A stretch of 64,000 nucleotides of DNA, from positions 5,642,001 through 5,706,000 of the forward strand of contig NZ_CP061913.1 of NCBI RefSeq assembly GCF_019904175.1, read 5' to 3'. Source of the stretch: Dactylosporangium vinaceum (lineage in GTDB: Bacteria; Actinomycetota; Actinomycetes; Mycobacteriales; Micromonosporaceae). Below are positions 24,952 through 33,378 of the stretch, piece by piece. The notes under the pieces are model-generated. The model saw only the letters and a list, made by a program, of their open reading frames with translations, ran no database searches and was not told the DNA's origin. The first letter of the stretch is position 1. Every line of letters starts with the position of its first letter. A program made the position numbers and the translations under genes.

Positions 24952-25866
24952 GTGGCTCCGGGCTGGCTTGTGGGATGGTGCCGCGAACGGCTCGGTGCCG
25001 AACCGGTCGCGGTGCTGTTCGAGGTGGTGCAGACGTCGGCCGTGTTCGGGCTCCGGCTGTCCGACGGCGCCGAGGTCGTGGTCAAGGCGCGCGACGACGA
25101 CAACGGGCGGGCCGCGGCCTGTGTTGCCGCCCAGGCGCAGCTGGCCGCCCGGGCCTTCCCCTGCCCGCGGCCGCTCACGGCGGCCGTGCGGGTCGGCGCG
25201 CTCGCGGTGCACGCCGAGGAGTACCGGCCCGGTGGCCAGGTGCTCGGCGGGGATTCGCCGGGCGTGGGCGTGCGCTACGCGCGGGTGTTCGCCCGGCTCA
25301 TGCGCGAGCTGGCCACTGTGGACACTGCGCCGCCCCGCCCCAGTCCCCGGTGGGTACGCTGGGACCACCCCGGCCCCGGCCTCTGGCCCGCGATCCCCTT
25401 CCTGGACGCCCTCGACCAGAGCGCCGTCCCGGCCCACATCACCGGCCCGGCGGCTCGGGCCCGCACCCGGCTCCTGCGCGACGGCTCGCCGTGCGTCCTC
25501 GGCCATGCCGACTTCGAGGCGCAGAATCTTCGGTGGTACCGCGGGCGGCCCCGGACGATCCACGACTGGGACAGCCTGGCCTGGCAGCCCGAAGCGGCGC
25601 TGGCCGGTGCTGCCAGCGCGGCGTTCGCCAGGTCGTCCGGGCCGCCGACGCTGCCGCCGGTCGGCAGCTCCGCGGCGTTCCTCGCGGCCTACCAGGACTC
25701 ACGCGGGCGGGCGTTCACCGCGGCGGAGGTCGAGGTGGCGTGGGCGGCCAGTGTCTGGCCGGCGGCCCACAACGCCCGGTGGGAGGTGCTGCACGGCCGG
25801 CCGCCCGTGTGCGGTGACGCGCTGCGGGCGCAGGCGGCCGAGCGGCTCCGGCTGGCCGGCGCCTGA
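24952..25866 (+). CDS. Aminoglycoside-phosphotransferase-fold (APH) kinase-like protein
   Basis: 304 residues, GTG start. N-lobe Lys in V-V-V-K-A-R; catalytic loop L-G-H-A-D-F-E-A-Q-N (H-x-D-x4-N) near residue 182; metal-binding I-H-D-W-D-S near 203. These identify an active-looking APH/choline-kinase fold protein. Substrates in this family range from antibiotics to homoserine and sugars; this one cannot be assigned and there is no resistance context. Confidence 0.8.
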   Translation: MAPGWLVGWCRERLGAEPVAVLFEVVQTSAVFGLRLSDGAEVVVKARDDDNGRAAACVAAQAQLAARAFPCPRPLTAAVRVGALAVHAEEYRPGGQVLGGDSPGVGVRYARVFARLMRELATVDTAPPRPSPRWVRWDHPGPGLWPAIPFLDALDQSAVPAHITGPAARARTRLLRDGSPCVLGHADFEAQNLRWYRGRPRTIHDWDSLAWQPEAALAGAASAAFARSSGPPTLPPVGSSAAFLAAYQDSRGRAFTAAEVEVAWAASVWPAAHNARWEVLHGRPPVCGDALRAQAAERLRLAGA

Positions 25867-25918
25867 GCAGTCGGCGATTCGTCACCGCGGCGCCGGCCTG
25901 AGCGCGGCCGGGCCGGGG

Positions 25919-26251
25919 TCAGCGGGCCTCGGCGGCCGGGGGCTCCAGGCGGGCGATGAGCCGCTTGAGGCGGTCGATCTCGGCGGCCAGGGCGGCGTGG
26001 CCGGCGGGGGTGAGCGTGATCCAGGTGCGGCCGCGCTTGCCCTCGTAGCCCTTCTCGACCTCGACCAGGCCCGCCGTCTCCAGGACCGTGACGTGCTGGG
26101 AGAGGTTGCCGGCGGTCAGGTCGAGCTGGGTGCGCAGGAAGCCGAACTCGACCCGGCCGGCCTCGTGGGCGATGGTGAGTACGCCCAGGCGGACGCGCTG
26201 GTGGACCACGTCGTCCAGGCCGTTGACGGGGTGCAGGTCCTCGGCGGTCAC
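25919..26251 (-). CDS. Winged-helix transcriptional regulator (MarR/ArsR-like)
   Basis: 110 residues, GTG start overlapping the upstream gene's stop by 4 bp. HTH: F-L-R-T-Q-L-D-L-T-A-G-N-L-S-Q-H-V-T-V-L-E, wing: K-G-Y-E-G-K-R-G-R-T-W-I-T-L-T-P-A-G. This is the single-domain winged-helix type often encoded beside a membrane protein whose operon it controls. No metal- or redox-sensing Cys. Confidence 0.85.
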   Translation of the reverse strand: MTAEDLHPVNGLDDVVHQRVRLGVLTIAHEAGRVEFGFLRTQLDLTAGNLSQHVTVLETAGLVEVEKGYEGKRGRTWITLTPAGHAALAAEIDRLKRLIARLEPPAAEAR

Positions 26252-26946
26252 CGCGACAACCCCCGGCGGTGGGCATACGCGAAGCCCGCGCTGCCCAGCA
26301 GCAGCACGGTGCCGTTGATGACCAGCTGCGGGACGAACTGCGTGTCACCGTGCCAGCCCGCGCCCCAGCCGAAGTTGACCGGCACCAGCACGACCACCAG
26401 GTAGATGGTGGCGAACAGCAGCAGCGTGACGCGGCGCTCCAGCCAGGCCAGCACCAGCAGCGCCAGGCCGATGATGCCCGTCGGGTCGAGCGTGCGCAGC
26501 AGGAGCTCGGCCGACCGGGACGGGGTGCCCGGATACGGCAGCGGGTTCGCGACGACGAACACCGCCGTGATGGCGGCGGAGAGGGCCACGAGGGCGAGGC
26601 CGGCGAAGACGTACGGGCGCACCCGCGGGCCCAGGCCGCGGCGGCGGGCGACGCGCAGGAAGCCGGCGGCGATGACGATGTAGGCCACCGTGAGCGCGGT
26701 CCACCAGTAGATGGACGGGGCGATGTAGAAGGCCCGGCAGACCTCGCCGTTCGGGATCGCCCGGCAGTCGCTGAGAATCGGGTGGCTGAGGAGGTACACC
26801 GGAATCGCGCCAAATGTCACAAGCCCCAGGATCAGCAGGGGTAGCCAGGTCACGCGCTGGGCGATCCGGACCTGGCGGGTCAGGTTGTGCACATCGGCCA
26901 GCAGCCGGCGGGGATCACCGCCGACGGGCACCGCATCGGAAGTCAT
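26248..26946 (-). CDS. Multi-pass membrane protein in operon with winged-helix regulator
   Basis: 232 residues from ATG at 26946 (an ATG at 26967 would add seven). About six transmembrane helices; a loop after helix 1 holds two Cys (S-D-C-R, E-V-C-R) that may form a disulfide. No transporter motifs recognised. Coupled to the downstream regulator by a 4 bp overlap, so the regulator probably controls this pair. Confidence 0.7.
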   Translation of the reverse strand: MTSDAVPVGGDPRRLLADVHNLTRQVRIAQRVTWLPLLILGLVTFGAIPVYLLSHPILSDCRAIPNGEVCRAFYIAPSIYWWTALTVAYIVIAAGFLRVARRRGLGPRVRPYVFAGLALVALSAAITAVFVVANPLPYPGTPSRSAELLLRTLDPTGIIGLALLVLAWLERRVTLLLFATIYLVVVLVPVNFGWGAGWHGDTQFVPQLVINGTVLLLGSAGFAYAHRRGLSR

Positions 26947-27131
26947 ACCAACAGGTTTGCATTCCAAACCGATTGGCGCAAGTACCGCTCCAGCGCAGCG
27001 CCCCCGCGGCCGGGTCGGGCCCGATGCGCTCGGGCGCGACCCAGTGCTCGGCCCGCACGCCCGCGTGCAGCGCGGCCTGATCGCCGTCGCCGTCGACCTC
27101 CATGACGTGGCGCTCCACCCTCCGGATGCGA

Positions 27132-27749
27132 CTACGTGTCGTCGACGTCATGACGGTCCGTCGCAAACGACAAATCCGCCGCGTGCCCCGGCAGCTCGAC
27201 CCGGAACGTGGCGCCCCCGCCCGGCGTGTCGATCGCCTCGATGCGCCCGTGGTGGGCGGTGACGACGGCCTCCGCGATCGCGAGGCCGAGACCGGTGCTC
27301 GTCGGGCCGCGACCGGTGTGGGTGCGCGGCGCATCGGCGCGGTAGAACCGCTCGAAGACGCGGGCGGCCGGCCCGGCGGCCAGGCCCGGCCCCGTGTCGA
27401 CGACCTCGATGACGGCCGTCTGCGGGTCGCCACTCAGGCGCACGGTGACGGCGCAGCCCGGCGGGGTGTGGGTGACCGCGTTGGTCGTCAGATTGGCCAG
27501 GACCTGACGCAGGCAGGGCTCGTCGCCGCGCACCACGAACGGGCCCGGCCCGGCGAGCTCCAGGCCCACCGTGTGCGCCGGGGCTCGACGGCGCGCATCC
27601 TCGACCGCGTCGATCGCGAGCGCGAGCAGGTCGACCGGCCCCGCGGCCAAGGGTCGGCGCTCGTCCAGCCGGGCGAGCAGCAGCAGGTCGTCCACCAGAA
27701 GGCTCATGCGCTGCGACTCGTCGGCTATCCGGCGCACGAGCCGGCTCAC
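27132..27749 (-). pseudogene. 5'-truncated sensor histidine kinase (H-box lost)
   Basis: The frame begins at a GTG three codons after an in-frame TGA and encodes the end of a HisKA helix (S-R-L-V-R-R-I-A-D-E-S, then L-L-V-D-D-L-L-L-L-A-R) followed by a full HATPase_c domain: N-L-T-T-N-A-V (N box), D-T-G-P-G-L (G1), F-E-R-F-Y-R-A-D (F box), G-L-G-L-A-I (G2). The sensor, membrane and HAMP parts and the phospho-accepting His are missing, and no response regulator is adjacent. It is a remnant, or at most a stand-alone ATPase module. Confidence 0.8.
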
Positions 27750-27811
27750 CGCGGCCGGTCACCGGGATCGAGTGGCGCCAATGCGTGGCGGACCGGCCTA
27801 TGCTCTCGGGC

Positions 27812-28267
27812 ATGACCGTTGAGGAGCCCGGAGCGGCCGAGAAGCCCGTCCCGCAGGTCAGGGCCGGCATGGTCATCAGCCTCGTCACCCGCGAGGACGT
27901 TGTCGTGATGGACCCCGACCGGTTCATGGCCGCGGCACGCCGGGCCTATCTGGCCGGTGAGCCGGACCGCACCGAGGGCGACGCCGTGGCGGCCGTGGCC
28001 GATGTCTACGACGCGGTCTTCGCCCTGGTCGGCCGGTACGGTTCGCTGGCGTCGGCCGACCCCGAGGTGGCGGCCGGCGCTACGGTGCTCGAGCGCATGA
28101 GCGGCGGGCTGGGCCACCTTCCCGGCGATCGGGTGACCGGCCGGGCGGACGGCCTGTCGCCGGCCGGTGCGGTAAGCAAGGTCCTGGTCGACAGGTCGGC
28201 GCCGCTGCAGGACTACGGCTGCTTCCTCCCCGGCGACGAGGAGCTGTTCGCGGCCGCCGACGAGTGA
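27812..28267 (+). CDS. Hypothetical protein (151 aa)
   Basis: Started at the ATG at 27812; in-frame starts at 27785 and 27800 are alternatives. A mixed helical, acidic protein with V-V-V-M-D-P-D-R-F, a G-D-A-V-A-A-V-A-D-V-Y-D-A-V-F-A-L-V helix and L-Q-D-Y-G-C-F-L-P-G-D-E-E-L near the end. No signal peptide or transmembrane helix. I do not recognise the family. It abuts the truncated histidine kinase head to head. Confidence 0.5.
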   Translation: MTVEEPGAAEKPVPQVRAGMVISLVTREDVVVMDPDRFMAAARRAYLAGEPDRTEGDAVAAVADVYDAVFALVGRYGSLASADPEVAAGATVLERMSGGLGHLPGDRVTGRADGLSPAGAVSKVLVDRSAPLQDYGCFLPGDEELFAAADE

Positions 28268-28356
28268 GGGCGCGGCGGAGGGGTACAGCCTGCGCTACCG
28301 CGGGCGGGTAGTGCGCTGGATCGATCGGGGCCGATCGGGGCCATAGCGTTGCCGGT

Positions 28357-29493
28357 ATGACGAAGAAGCTGAAGCGTTCCGCCATCGCCGCCGGGGCGGC
28401 CGTCGTGACCGCCGCCGCCGTGCTGTCCGCGCCGCAGGCGTTCGCCGATGAGCGGCTCAAGGCGCTCGACCGGCTCGTTGCCGAGGACGGGTTTCCGGGC
28501 GCGCTGGCGTCGGTGCGGGGTACCGCGGGCGCGGTGCGCGACTACACGGCGGGAGTGCGGGACCTGCGGACGCGGCGGGCGGTGCCGACGAACGGGCAGG
28601 TGCGCATCGGCAGCAACACCAAGACGTTCACCGCCGTCGTCGTCCTGCAGCTCGCCGGCGAGGGGAAGGTCGACCTGGACCAGACCGTCGAGCACTACCT
28701 GCCGGGGATCGTGCGCGGCAACGGCAACGACGGGTCGAGGATCACCGTGCGGCAGCTGCTGCAGCAGACGAGCGGGCTGCCCGACTACGACGACGTGCTC
28801 TTCACGAAGCCCGAGGATCTGGCCGGGCTCGCGCACACGTACTTCGACCCGCGCCGGCTCGTCGACGCGGCCATGACGAAGGCGCCGTCGTTCCCGCCCG
28901 GGGCGCGGTGGGAGTACAGCAACACCAACTACGTGCTCGCCGGGCTCATCGCCGAGCGGGTCACGTCCCGGCCCATCGGTGAGGAGATCACCCGGCGCGT
29001 CATCGACCCGCTCAGGCTGCGTGACACCTACTGGCCGGGCGTGGGGGAGCAGCGTCTGCGCGGTACCCACGCGCAAGGGTATGTCGCGGTCGGACCGGGC
29101 GCGCCGTGGATCGATGTCACGCAGATGGACCCGTCGCTCGGCTGGTCGGCCGGGCAGCTCGTCTCGACGCCGTCGGACCTGCGCGTGTTCTTCGAGGCGC
29201 TGATCGGCGGGCGGCTGCTCCGGCCCGCGCAGCAGCAGGCGATGCTCACCACCGTGCCGGCGCCCGGGTTCGAGCCGACGCCCGGCTGGGAGTACGGGCT
29301 CGGTGTCGCCCGGCACGCGCTGTCCTGCGGCGGGTACGGCTGGGGGCACGGCGGGGACATCCAGGGGTACGAGACGCGCAATCTCGTCACGACCGACGGG
29401 CGCAGCGCGGTGGTCGCCGTGACCGGGCTGCCGACGTCGGAGCGGATGGTCACCGACGTGGTCGATGCGGTCGACGCCGCGCTCTGTGCGTGA
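28357..29493 (+). CDS. Secreted serine beta-lactamase-fold hydrolase (D-Ala-D-Ala carboxypeptidase-like)
   Basis: 378 residues with a signal peptide ending around A-F-A-D-E (31). Catalytic motifs: S-N-T-K (SxxK) near residue 89, Y-S-N (YxN) near 188, H-G-G (KTG equivalent) near 330. This is the class C beta-lactamase/DD-peptidase fold. Such secreted enzymes trim peptidoglycan or other amides or esters; true beta-lactamase activity cannot be claimed. A direct repeat of GATCGGGGCC lies just upstream. Confidence 0.88.
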   Translation: MTKKLKRSAIAAGAAVVTAAAVLSAPQAFADERLKALDRLVAEDGFPGALASVRGTAGAVRDYTAGVRDLRTRRAVPTNGQVRIGSNTKTFTAVVVLQLAGEGKVDLDQTVEHYLPGIVRGNGNDGSRITVRQLLQQTSGLPDYDDVLFTKPEDLAGLAHTYFDPRRLVDAAMTKAPSFPPGARWEYSNTNYVLAGLIAERVTSRPIGEEITRRVIDPLRLRDTYWPGVGEQRLRGTHAQGYVAVGPGAPWIDVTQMDPSLGWSAGQLVSTPSDLRVFFEALIGGRLLRPAQQQAMLTTVPAPGFEPTPGWEYGLGVARHALSCGGYGWGHGGDIQGYETRNLVTTDGRSAVVAVTGLPTSERMVTDVVDAVDAALCA

Positions 29494-29500
29494 AACTTTC
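29492..29500. promoter_or_regulatory. GAAACTTTC inverted repeat upstream of the CBM2 protease
   Basis: A GAAA-C-TTTC palindrome overlapping the stop codon of the hydrolase gene, 112 bp before the CBM2 gene start. It matches, apart from one edge base, the CGAAA-N-TTTCG element I recall upstream of actinomycete xylanase genes. Confidence 0.45.
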
Positions 29501-29543
29501 GGGGCGCGCGCTCCCGGTGTTTCGGATTGCCACCGCCACCTTG

Positions 29544-29559
29544 CCGAAAAGGTTTTCGG
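29544..29559. promoter_or_regulatory. CCGAAAA-GG-TTTTCGG inverted repeat
   Basis: Seven-base arms are perfectly complementary around GG. It is 53 bp upstream of the TTG start of the CBM2 metalloprotease and contains the same GAAA/TTTC core as the site at 29492. Candidate operator for polysaccharide-responsive control. Confidence 0.5.
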
Positions 29560-29612
29560 TCGACACAGTGACTGATGCCTTATCGGAGTACTTGGATGGA
29601 AGGAGGGTTGCG

Positions 29613-30710
29613 TTGCGCCGTCAACAGTTTCGCAGCCTCGTGGCCGTCACCGCCGCCGTCGGGCTCGCCGCCGCCGGGGCGAGCGTCGCCTCGATGGCCA
29701 GTGCCGCCACCGCCGGCTGCCGGGTGACGTACACGATCAGCTCGCAGTGGCAGGGCGGCTTCGGCGCCACCGTGGCGATCACGAACCTCGGTGACCCGAT
29801 CACGGCCTGGACCCTGACCTGGAGCTACGCCAACGGCCAGACGGTCGCCCAGGCGTGGAACGCCACCGTCACGCAGCGCGGGCCGGCGGTGTCGGCGACG
29901 AACGTGTCGTACAACGGCGCGCTGGCCACGAACGGCAGCGCGTCGTTCGGGTTCAACGGGTCGTGGACCGCCACCAACCCGGTGCCGACCGCGTTCACGC
30001 TCAACAACGTCGCCTGCACCGGCGGCACGACAGCACCCACCACCGGCTCCTCGCCGACCCGGCCGGCCTCGCCGTCGCCGTCGGTGTCGCCGACCCCGAC
30101 CGGCGGCGGCACCGGGCCGGCGCTCAAGACCGTGCGGGTGTTCTGGCTCAAGCCCACCGACGTGGCGTTCGACAAGCGCTATCCGGACGGCATCGCGGGC
30201 GTCATGCGCGAGGCGCAGCGGTACTACAAGCAGGAGCTCGGCAAGACCTTCACGCTCAACAGCACGGTCGTGGAGGTGGTCAACGGCGAGCACGATAAGC
30301 AGTGGTACATCACCACGAACTGCGGCGGCAGCGACCACTACTGGTGCGTGGTGGAGAACATGCAGGCCGAGCTGATGCGCCGATTCGGCATCAGCGGCCA
30401 GGACGGCCGCTGGCTGTGCGTCGGCGAGATCAGCGCCGAGGAGGCCGGCAAGTCCGGCGGCGGCGGCGGACCCGGCTGGGTGATCCTCAGCGGTCACGAC
30501 GCCGACGGCGGTGCGGGCCTCAACGGCGCGATGAACCGCTGGTACGGCGGCATGGTCCACGAGCTCGGCCACGGCTTCGGCCTGCCGGACGCGACGTCGA
30601 CGGACGGCACCCCCATGTCCGCCTCGTTCTACGGCTACCCGGACACGCACTTCAGCCAGGCCCAGAAGAACGCCATCCTGGCCGGGCCGTACGGGAGCTT
30701 CCTGTCCTGA
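29613..30710 (+). CDS. Secreted CBM2-containing zinc metalloprotease (metzincin-like)
   Basis: 365 residues from a TTG at 29613; the choice rests on the strong AGGAGG 7 bp upstream, and the open frame further upstream runs through the previous gene. Signal peptide (about 1-32); CBM2 domain (about 33-135: C-R-V-T-Y, W-Q-G-G-F, I-T-N-L-G, F-G-F-N-G, closing Cys); Thr/Ser/Pro linker; protease domain with H-E-L-G-H-G-F-G-L-P-D at H316-E317-H320 and a later T-P-M-S Met-turn candidate. Cellulose or xylan targeting of a protease is inferred from the CBM2. Confidence 0.85.
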   Translation: MRRQQFRSLVAVTAAVGLAAAGASVASMASAATAGCRVTYTISSQWQGGFGATVAITNLGDPITAWTLTWSYANGQTVAQAWNATVTQRGPAVSATNVSYNGALATNGSASFGFNGSWTATNPVPTAFTLNNVACTGGTTAPTTGSSPTRPASPSPSVSPTPTGGGTGPALKTVRVFWLKPTDVAFDKRYPDGIAGVMREAQRYYKQELGKTFTLNSTVVEVVNGEHDKQWYITTNCGGSDHYWCVVENMQAELMRRFGISGQDGRWLCVGEISAEEAGKSGGGGGPGWVILSGHDADGGAGLNGAMNRWYGGMVHELGHGFGLPDATSTDGTPMSASFYGYPDTHFSQAQKNAILAGPYGSFLS

Positions 30711-30718
30711 GCCACACC

Positions 30719-30756
30719 GGCCGGCCCCGTCGCCGAGCGCGCGCAGGGGGCCGGCC
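30719..30756 (+). terminator. Hairpin after CBM2 protease
   Basis: Arms GGCCGGCCCC (30719-30728) and GGGGCCGGCC (30747-30756) are perfectly complementary, 8 bp after the stop. Confidence 0.7.
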
Positions 30757-30782
30757 GCGCTCCACCGGGTAGGGTGCTGCCG

Positions 30783-31373
30783 GTGAGCCTGGGCATGGTC
30801 GGGCCGGCGGCCGGACTGTTCGCCGTGACGAACGTCGACGACCTCGTCGTGCTCGCGCTGTTCTTCGCCCAGGGTGCCGGGCGGCGCGGTGTGACGCGCC
30901 GGATCGCCGCCGGGCAGTACCTCGGCTTCGCCGCAATCGTCGCCGTGGCCGTGGCCGCCGCGTCAGGGGCGACGCTCCTGCCCGCGCGGGTCATCCCCCT
31001 CCTCGGCCTGGTGCCGCTGGCGCTCGGGGTCCGCGCCGCCGTCCAGCTGTGGCGCGACCGCGGTCGGCCGCCGCCCGCGCCGGAGCCGGACGAGCGGCCC
31101 GGCCCCGGCGGGCCCCGGGTGCTGGAGGTCGCCGCCGTCACGTTCGCCAACGGCGGCGACAACATCGGCGTCTACGTCCCCGTCCTCGCCACCGCGGGCC
31201 CGGCCACCATGGGCCTCTACGTCGCCGTGTTCCTGGCCCTGGTCGCCGTCTGGGTCGCCGCCGGCCGCTACCTCGCCACCCGCCCGCCGGTCGCCCGGGC
31301 CCTCGAGCGCTGGGGTCACCTCGTGCTGCCGGCCGTCCTCGTCGGCGTCGGCGTGCTCATCCTGCTGGGTTGA
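30783..31373 (+). CDS. CadD-like cadmium resistance/small cation transporter family membrane protein
   Basis: 196 residues from GTG at 30783 (spacing to AGGG fits better than the GTG at 30774). About five or six helices. Repeated N-x-D-D-L/N-x-G-D-N elements, F-A-V-T-N-V-D-D-L-V-V-L near the start and T-F-A-N-G-G-D-N-I-G-V-Y near the middle, are typical of the CadD family. Members are associated with cadmium resistance; substrate here is not proven. Confidence 0.8.
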   Translation: MSLGMVGPAAGLFAVTNVDDLVVLALFFAQGAGRRGVTRRIAAGQYLGFAAIVAVAVAAASGATLLPARVIPLLGLVPLALGVRAAVQLWRDRGRPPPAPEPDERPGPGGPRVLEVAAVTFANGGDNIGVYVPVLATAGPATMGLYVAVFLALVAVWVAAGRYLATRPPVARALERWGHLVLPAVLVGVGVLILLG

Positions 31374-31402
31374 GCCGGACGGGTGCGCAGAGCCCGGGCA
31401 CT

Positions 31403-31428
31403 CAACCTTTTCCGGCGCCCTTTCGTCC
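31403..31428 (+). promoter_or_regulatory. ECF-type promoter: CAACC-N16-CGTCC
   Basis: CAACC at 31403-31407 and CGTCC at 31424-31428, with 16 bp between AACC and CGTC, the classic ECF -35/-10 arrangement. It lies 25 bp before the sigma-factor start, so autoregulation is likely. Confidence 0.6.
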
Positions 31429-31452
31429 TTGCCGGTGACGAAGGGAGTGCAC

Positions 31453-31968
31453 GTGCCATGGAAAGACCGTGACTTCGACGGCCTCAGCGCGCTCGTCGCC
31501 GAACGGGGCAGCGCGCTGCTCGGGACCGCGGTCCTGCTCACCGGGAGCCGGGCGGCGGGTGAGGACCTGGTGCAGGCCGCGCTCGAGCGGCTGATGCGGT
31601 CGTGGGGCCGGGTGCGCGACGACCGCGAGGGCTATCTGCGCCGCACCATGTACCACCTCGCCATCGACGACTGGCGGCGCCGCCGCAGCCGGCCCGAGGT
31701 CCTCGCCGAGGTCGAACCGCCGGCCCGGCCCGACACCTCCGACGTGGTGGCCCTGCGGCAGGTGCTGATAACCGCACTCGCCAAGTTGCCCCCGCGGCAG
31801 CGGGCCGTGTTGGTGCTGCGGTACTGGGAGCAGCACACCGAGGCCGAGGCCGCCCGCGTCCTCGGCTGCAGTGTCGGCTCCGTCAAGTCGCACGCCTCGC
31901 GCGGCCTCGCCCGGCTGCGTGAGATCACCGCCGATTGGGACCTGTTCGTGAACGGAGCCGCACGATGA
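31453..31968 (+). CDS. SigE-family (ECF) RNA polymerase sigma factor
   Basis: 171 residues from GTG at 31453, chosen for the AAGGGAG 5 bp upstream over a TTG at 31429. Region 2: G-E-D-L-V-Q-A-A-L-E-R-L, Y-L-R-R-T-M-Y-H-L-A-I-D-D-W. Region 4: L-P-P-R-Q-R-A-V-L-V-L-R-Y-W-E, G-C-S-V-G-S-V-K-S-H-A-S-R-G. This is the intact counterpart of the fused locus at 22975-24363. It is coupled by ATGA overlap to a membrane-anchored protein. Confidence 0.9.
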   Translation: MPWKDRDFDGLSALVAERGSALLGTAVLLTGSRAAGEDLVQAALERLMRSWGRVRDDREGYLRRTMYHLAIDDWRRRRSRPEVLAEVEPPARPDTSDVVALRQVLITALAKLPPRQRAVLVLRYWEQHTEAEAARVLGCSVGSVKSHASRGLARLREITADWDLFVNGAAR

Positions 31969-32813
31969 ATCTGGAAGACCAGCTCACCATCGGGATGCAG
32001 GAGCACGCGACGGGGCTCGCGCTCGAGTCCGACGTGCTGGCCCGGGCCGGGCGCAACCACCGCCGCCGGGTGCTCACCACGCGCCTCGGCGCCGCCGGCC
32101 TGGCCGGGCTGCTCGTCGCCGGCCTGGCCGTGGGCGTGCAGCTGCAGGGCCAGCAGCCGCGCTCGCAGCCGGCGGCCCCGCCGGTGGCGATGGAGCAGCC
32201 GTCGGTGCGCCTGGCCAACGCGGCCGCGGCCAGCGACGACATCAGCTACAGGTTCACGCTCACCGACGGCCCCGTGGTCTACGCGGGCGCCTTCGACCCG
32301 AAGACCCGCACCGGCTACCTCCACAGCGACAACGAGGCCGGGACGCTCGTCGAGCTGCTCATCGCCGGCACCCGGTACATCGGGACCGAACCGCGGGCCG
32401 GCGTGCAGGTCACGGGCAACCACGAGGCGTACAGCCGATACGGGCAGTACCCCGGCACCTACGACCGGCTCTCGTTCGGGCTGACCGGCGACGCCACCTA
32501 CGGGCCCGGCAGCGCCGACCCGACCGAGCTGTTCAAGGCCCTGCGCGCGGCCGGCGCCGCGATCACGCAGAACCCGGACGGCACCCTGCACTACCGCATC
32601 ACCACCGATGACGGCCAGTCGAAGTCGGTGCTCGACGGCGACGTCTCGCTCAACGCCGACGGCCGCATCGCCCGGATCGTGGTCGCCGGGGCGTGGTCGT
32701 CGACCGCGAAGGGCCGCCTCGACCAGGGGCAGCTGGCCCGCACGGTGGAGCTGTCCGACTACGGGCTCCCGGTCACCGTCCAGCGCCCGGCCCAGGTGGT
32801 GCCGGTCAAGTAG
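31965..32813 (+). CDS. Membrane-anchored extracytoplasmic protein, partner of SigE-family sigma factor
   Basis: 282 residues from the ATG at 31965 that overlaps the sigma stop. About 40 cytoplasmic residues with R-N-H-R-R-R, one transmembrane helix (about 45-62), then an extracellular domain of about 215 residues rich in beta strands, lacking Cys. The gene position makes it a candidate regulator of the sigma factor, although classical ZAS anti-sigma motifs are absent. LolA-like lipoprotein folds are an alternative. Confidence 0.7.
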   Translation: MNLEDQLTIGMQEHATGLALESDVLARAGRNHRRRVLTTRLGAAGLAGLLVAGLAVGVQLQGQQPRSQPAAPPVAMEQPSVRLANAAAASDDISYRFTLTDGPVVYAGAFDPKTRTGYLHSDNEAGTLVELLIAGTRYIGTEPRAGVQVTGNHEAYSRYGQYPGTYDRLSFGLTGDATYGPGSADPTELFKALRAAGAAITQNPDGTLHYRITTDDGQSKSVLDGDVSLNADGRIARIVVAGAWSSTAKGRLDQGQLARTVELSDYGLPVTVQRPAQVVPVK

Positions 32814-32823
32814 CGAGCGGGTG

Positions 32824-32870
32824 CTGCCGGCCCGGTCCGCCTCCGCCACCGGGGCGCCCGTGGCCGGCAG
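32824..32870 (+). terminator. Hairpin after the sigma operon
   Basis: CTGCCGGCC (32824-32832) and GGCCGGCAG (32862-32870) pair perfectly; the loop is 29 bases. It sits between convergent genes ending at 32813 and 32912. Confidence 0.45.
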
Positions 32871-32911
32871 TACGCGTGCGCACCGGCTCCCGCACTGCCA
32901 CTCCGGGCGAC

Positions 32912-33310
32912 TCAGTCGTCGGACTCGAGGGCGAAGGTGTTGCCGTCCGGGTCCTGGATCCAGGCGATCCGGCCGCCGCCGGCGCGGGCGGTGATGCCCC
33001 GGGCGTCGTGCACCAGCCCGTCGTAGCGCACGCACTCGACCCCGGCCGCGGCCAGCTCGTCGACGAGCCGGTCGAGGTCTTGGACGTACCATGTCGCAAG
33101 CGTTGCCGTCGTCTGCCCGGCGGTGGTCGACTGGTAGACGTTCAGCGCCGGGCCGCCGCCGGAGCCGTAGACGCGGCCGCCGTCGGCGATGCGCGCGCTC
33201 GGGCCCGACCGCAGCACCGGCAGGCCCAGGCGGCCCTCGTAGAACTCGACAGCCCGCCGGATGTCGGACACGGCGACGGAGGCGCGCAGTTCGTAACGGC
33301 TCAATGACAT
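32912..33310 (-). CDS. VOC/glyoxalase-family protein
   Basis: 132 residues from ATG at 33310 (the longer frame to 33430 runs through unrelated GC-rich sequence). Two beta-alpha-beta-beta-beta halves: A-V-E-F-Y-E-G-R-L-G-L-P-V near the start and I-A-W-I-Q-D-P-D-G-N-T-F-A-L-E near the end. VOC proteins include dioxygenases, isomerases and antibiotic-binding proteins; a metal-ligand Glu is visible in the final strand but the N-terminal His is not, so catalysis is uncertain. Confidence 0.82.
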   Translation of the reverse strand: MSLSRYELRASVAVSDIRRAVEFYEGRLGLPVLRSGPSARIADGGRVYGSGGGPALNVYQSTTAGQTTATLATWYVQDLDRLVDELAAAGVECVRYDGLVHDARGITARAGGGRIAWIQDPDGNTFALESDD

Positions 33311-33378
33311 ACCTGGATTCTCACCCACCCCGCCCCGCCGCGCCGCCGGTTGCGCATCCTCGGGGGGATCGCCCGCAG

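Noticed and set aside
25919..26946. Metal-responsive ArsR operon
   Set aside because: The winged-helix regulator lacks the Cys/His metal ligands and its partner lacks transporter motifs.
26968..27131. Coding remnant between the membrane-protein gene and the truncated kinase
   Set aside because: The minus strand reads E-V-D-G-D-G-D-Q-A-A-L-H-A-G-V in a protein-like way, but the stretch is too short to assign and may be chance in GC-rich DNA.
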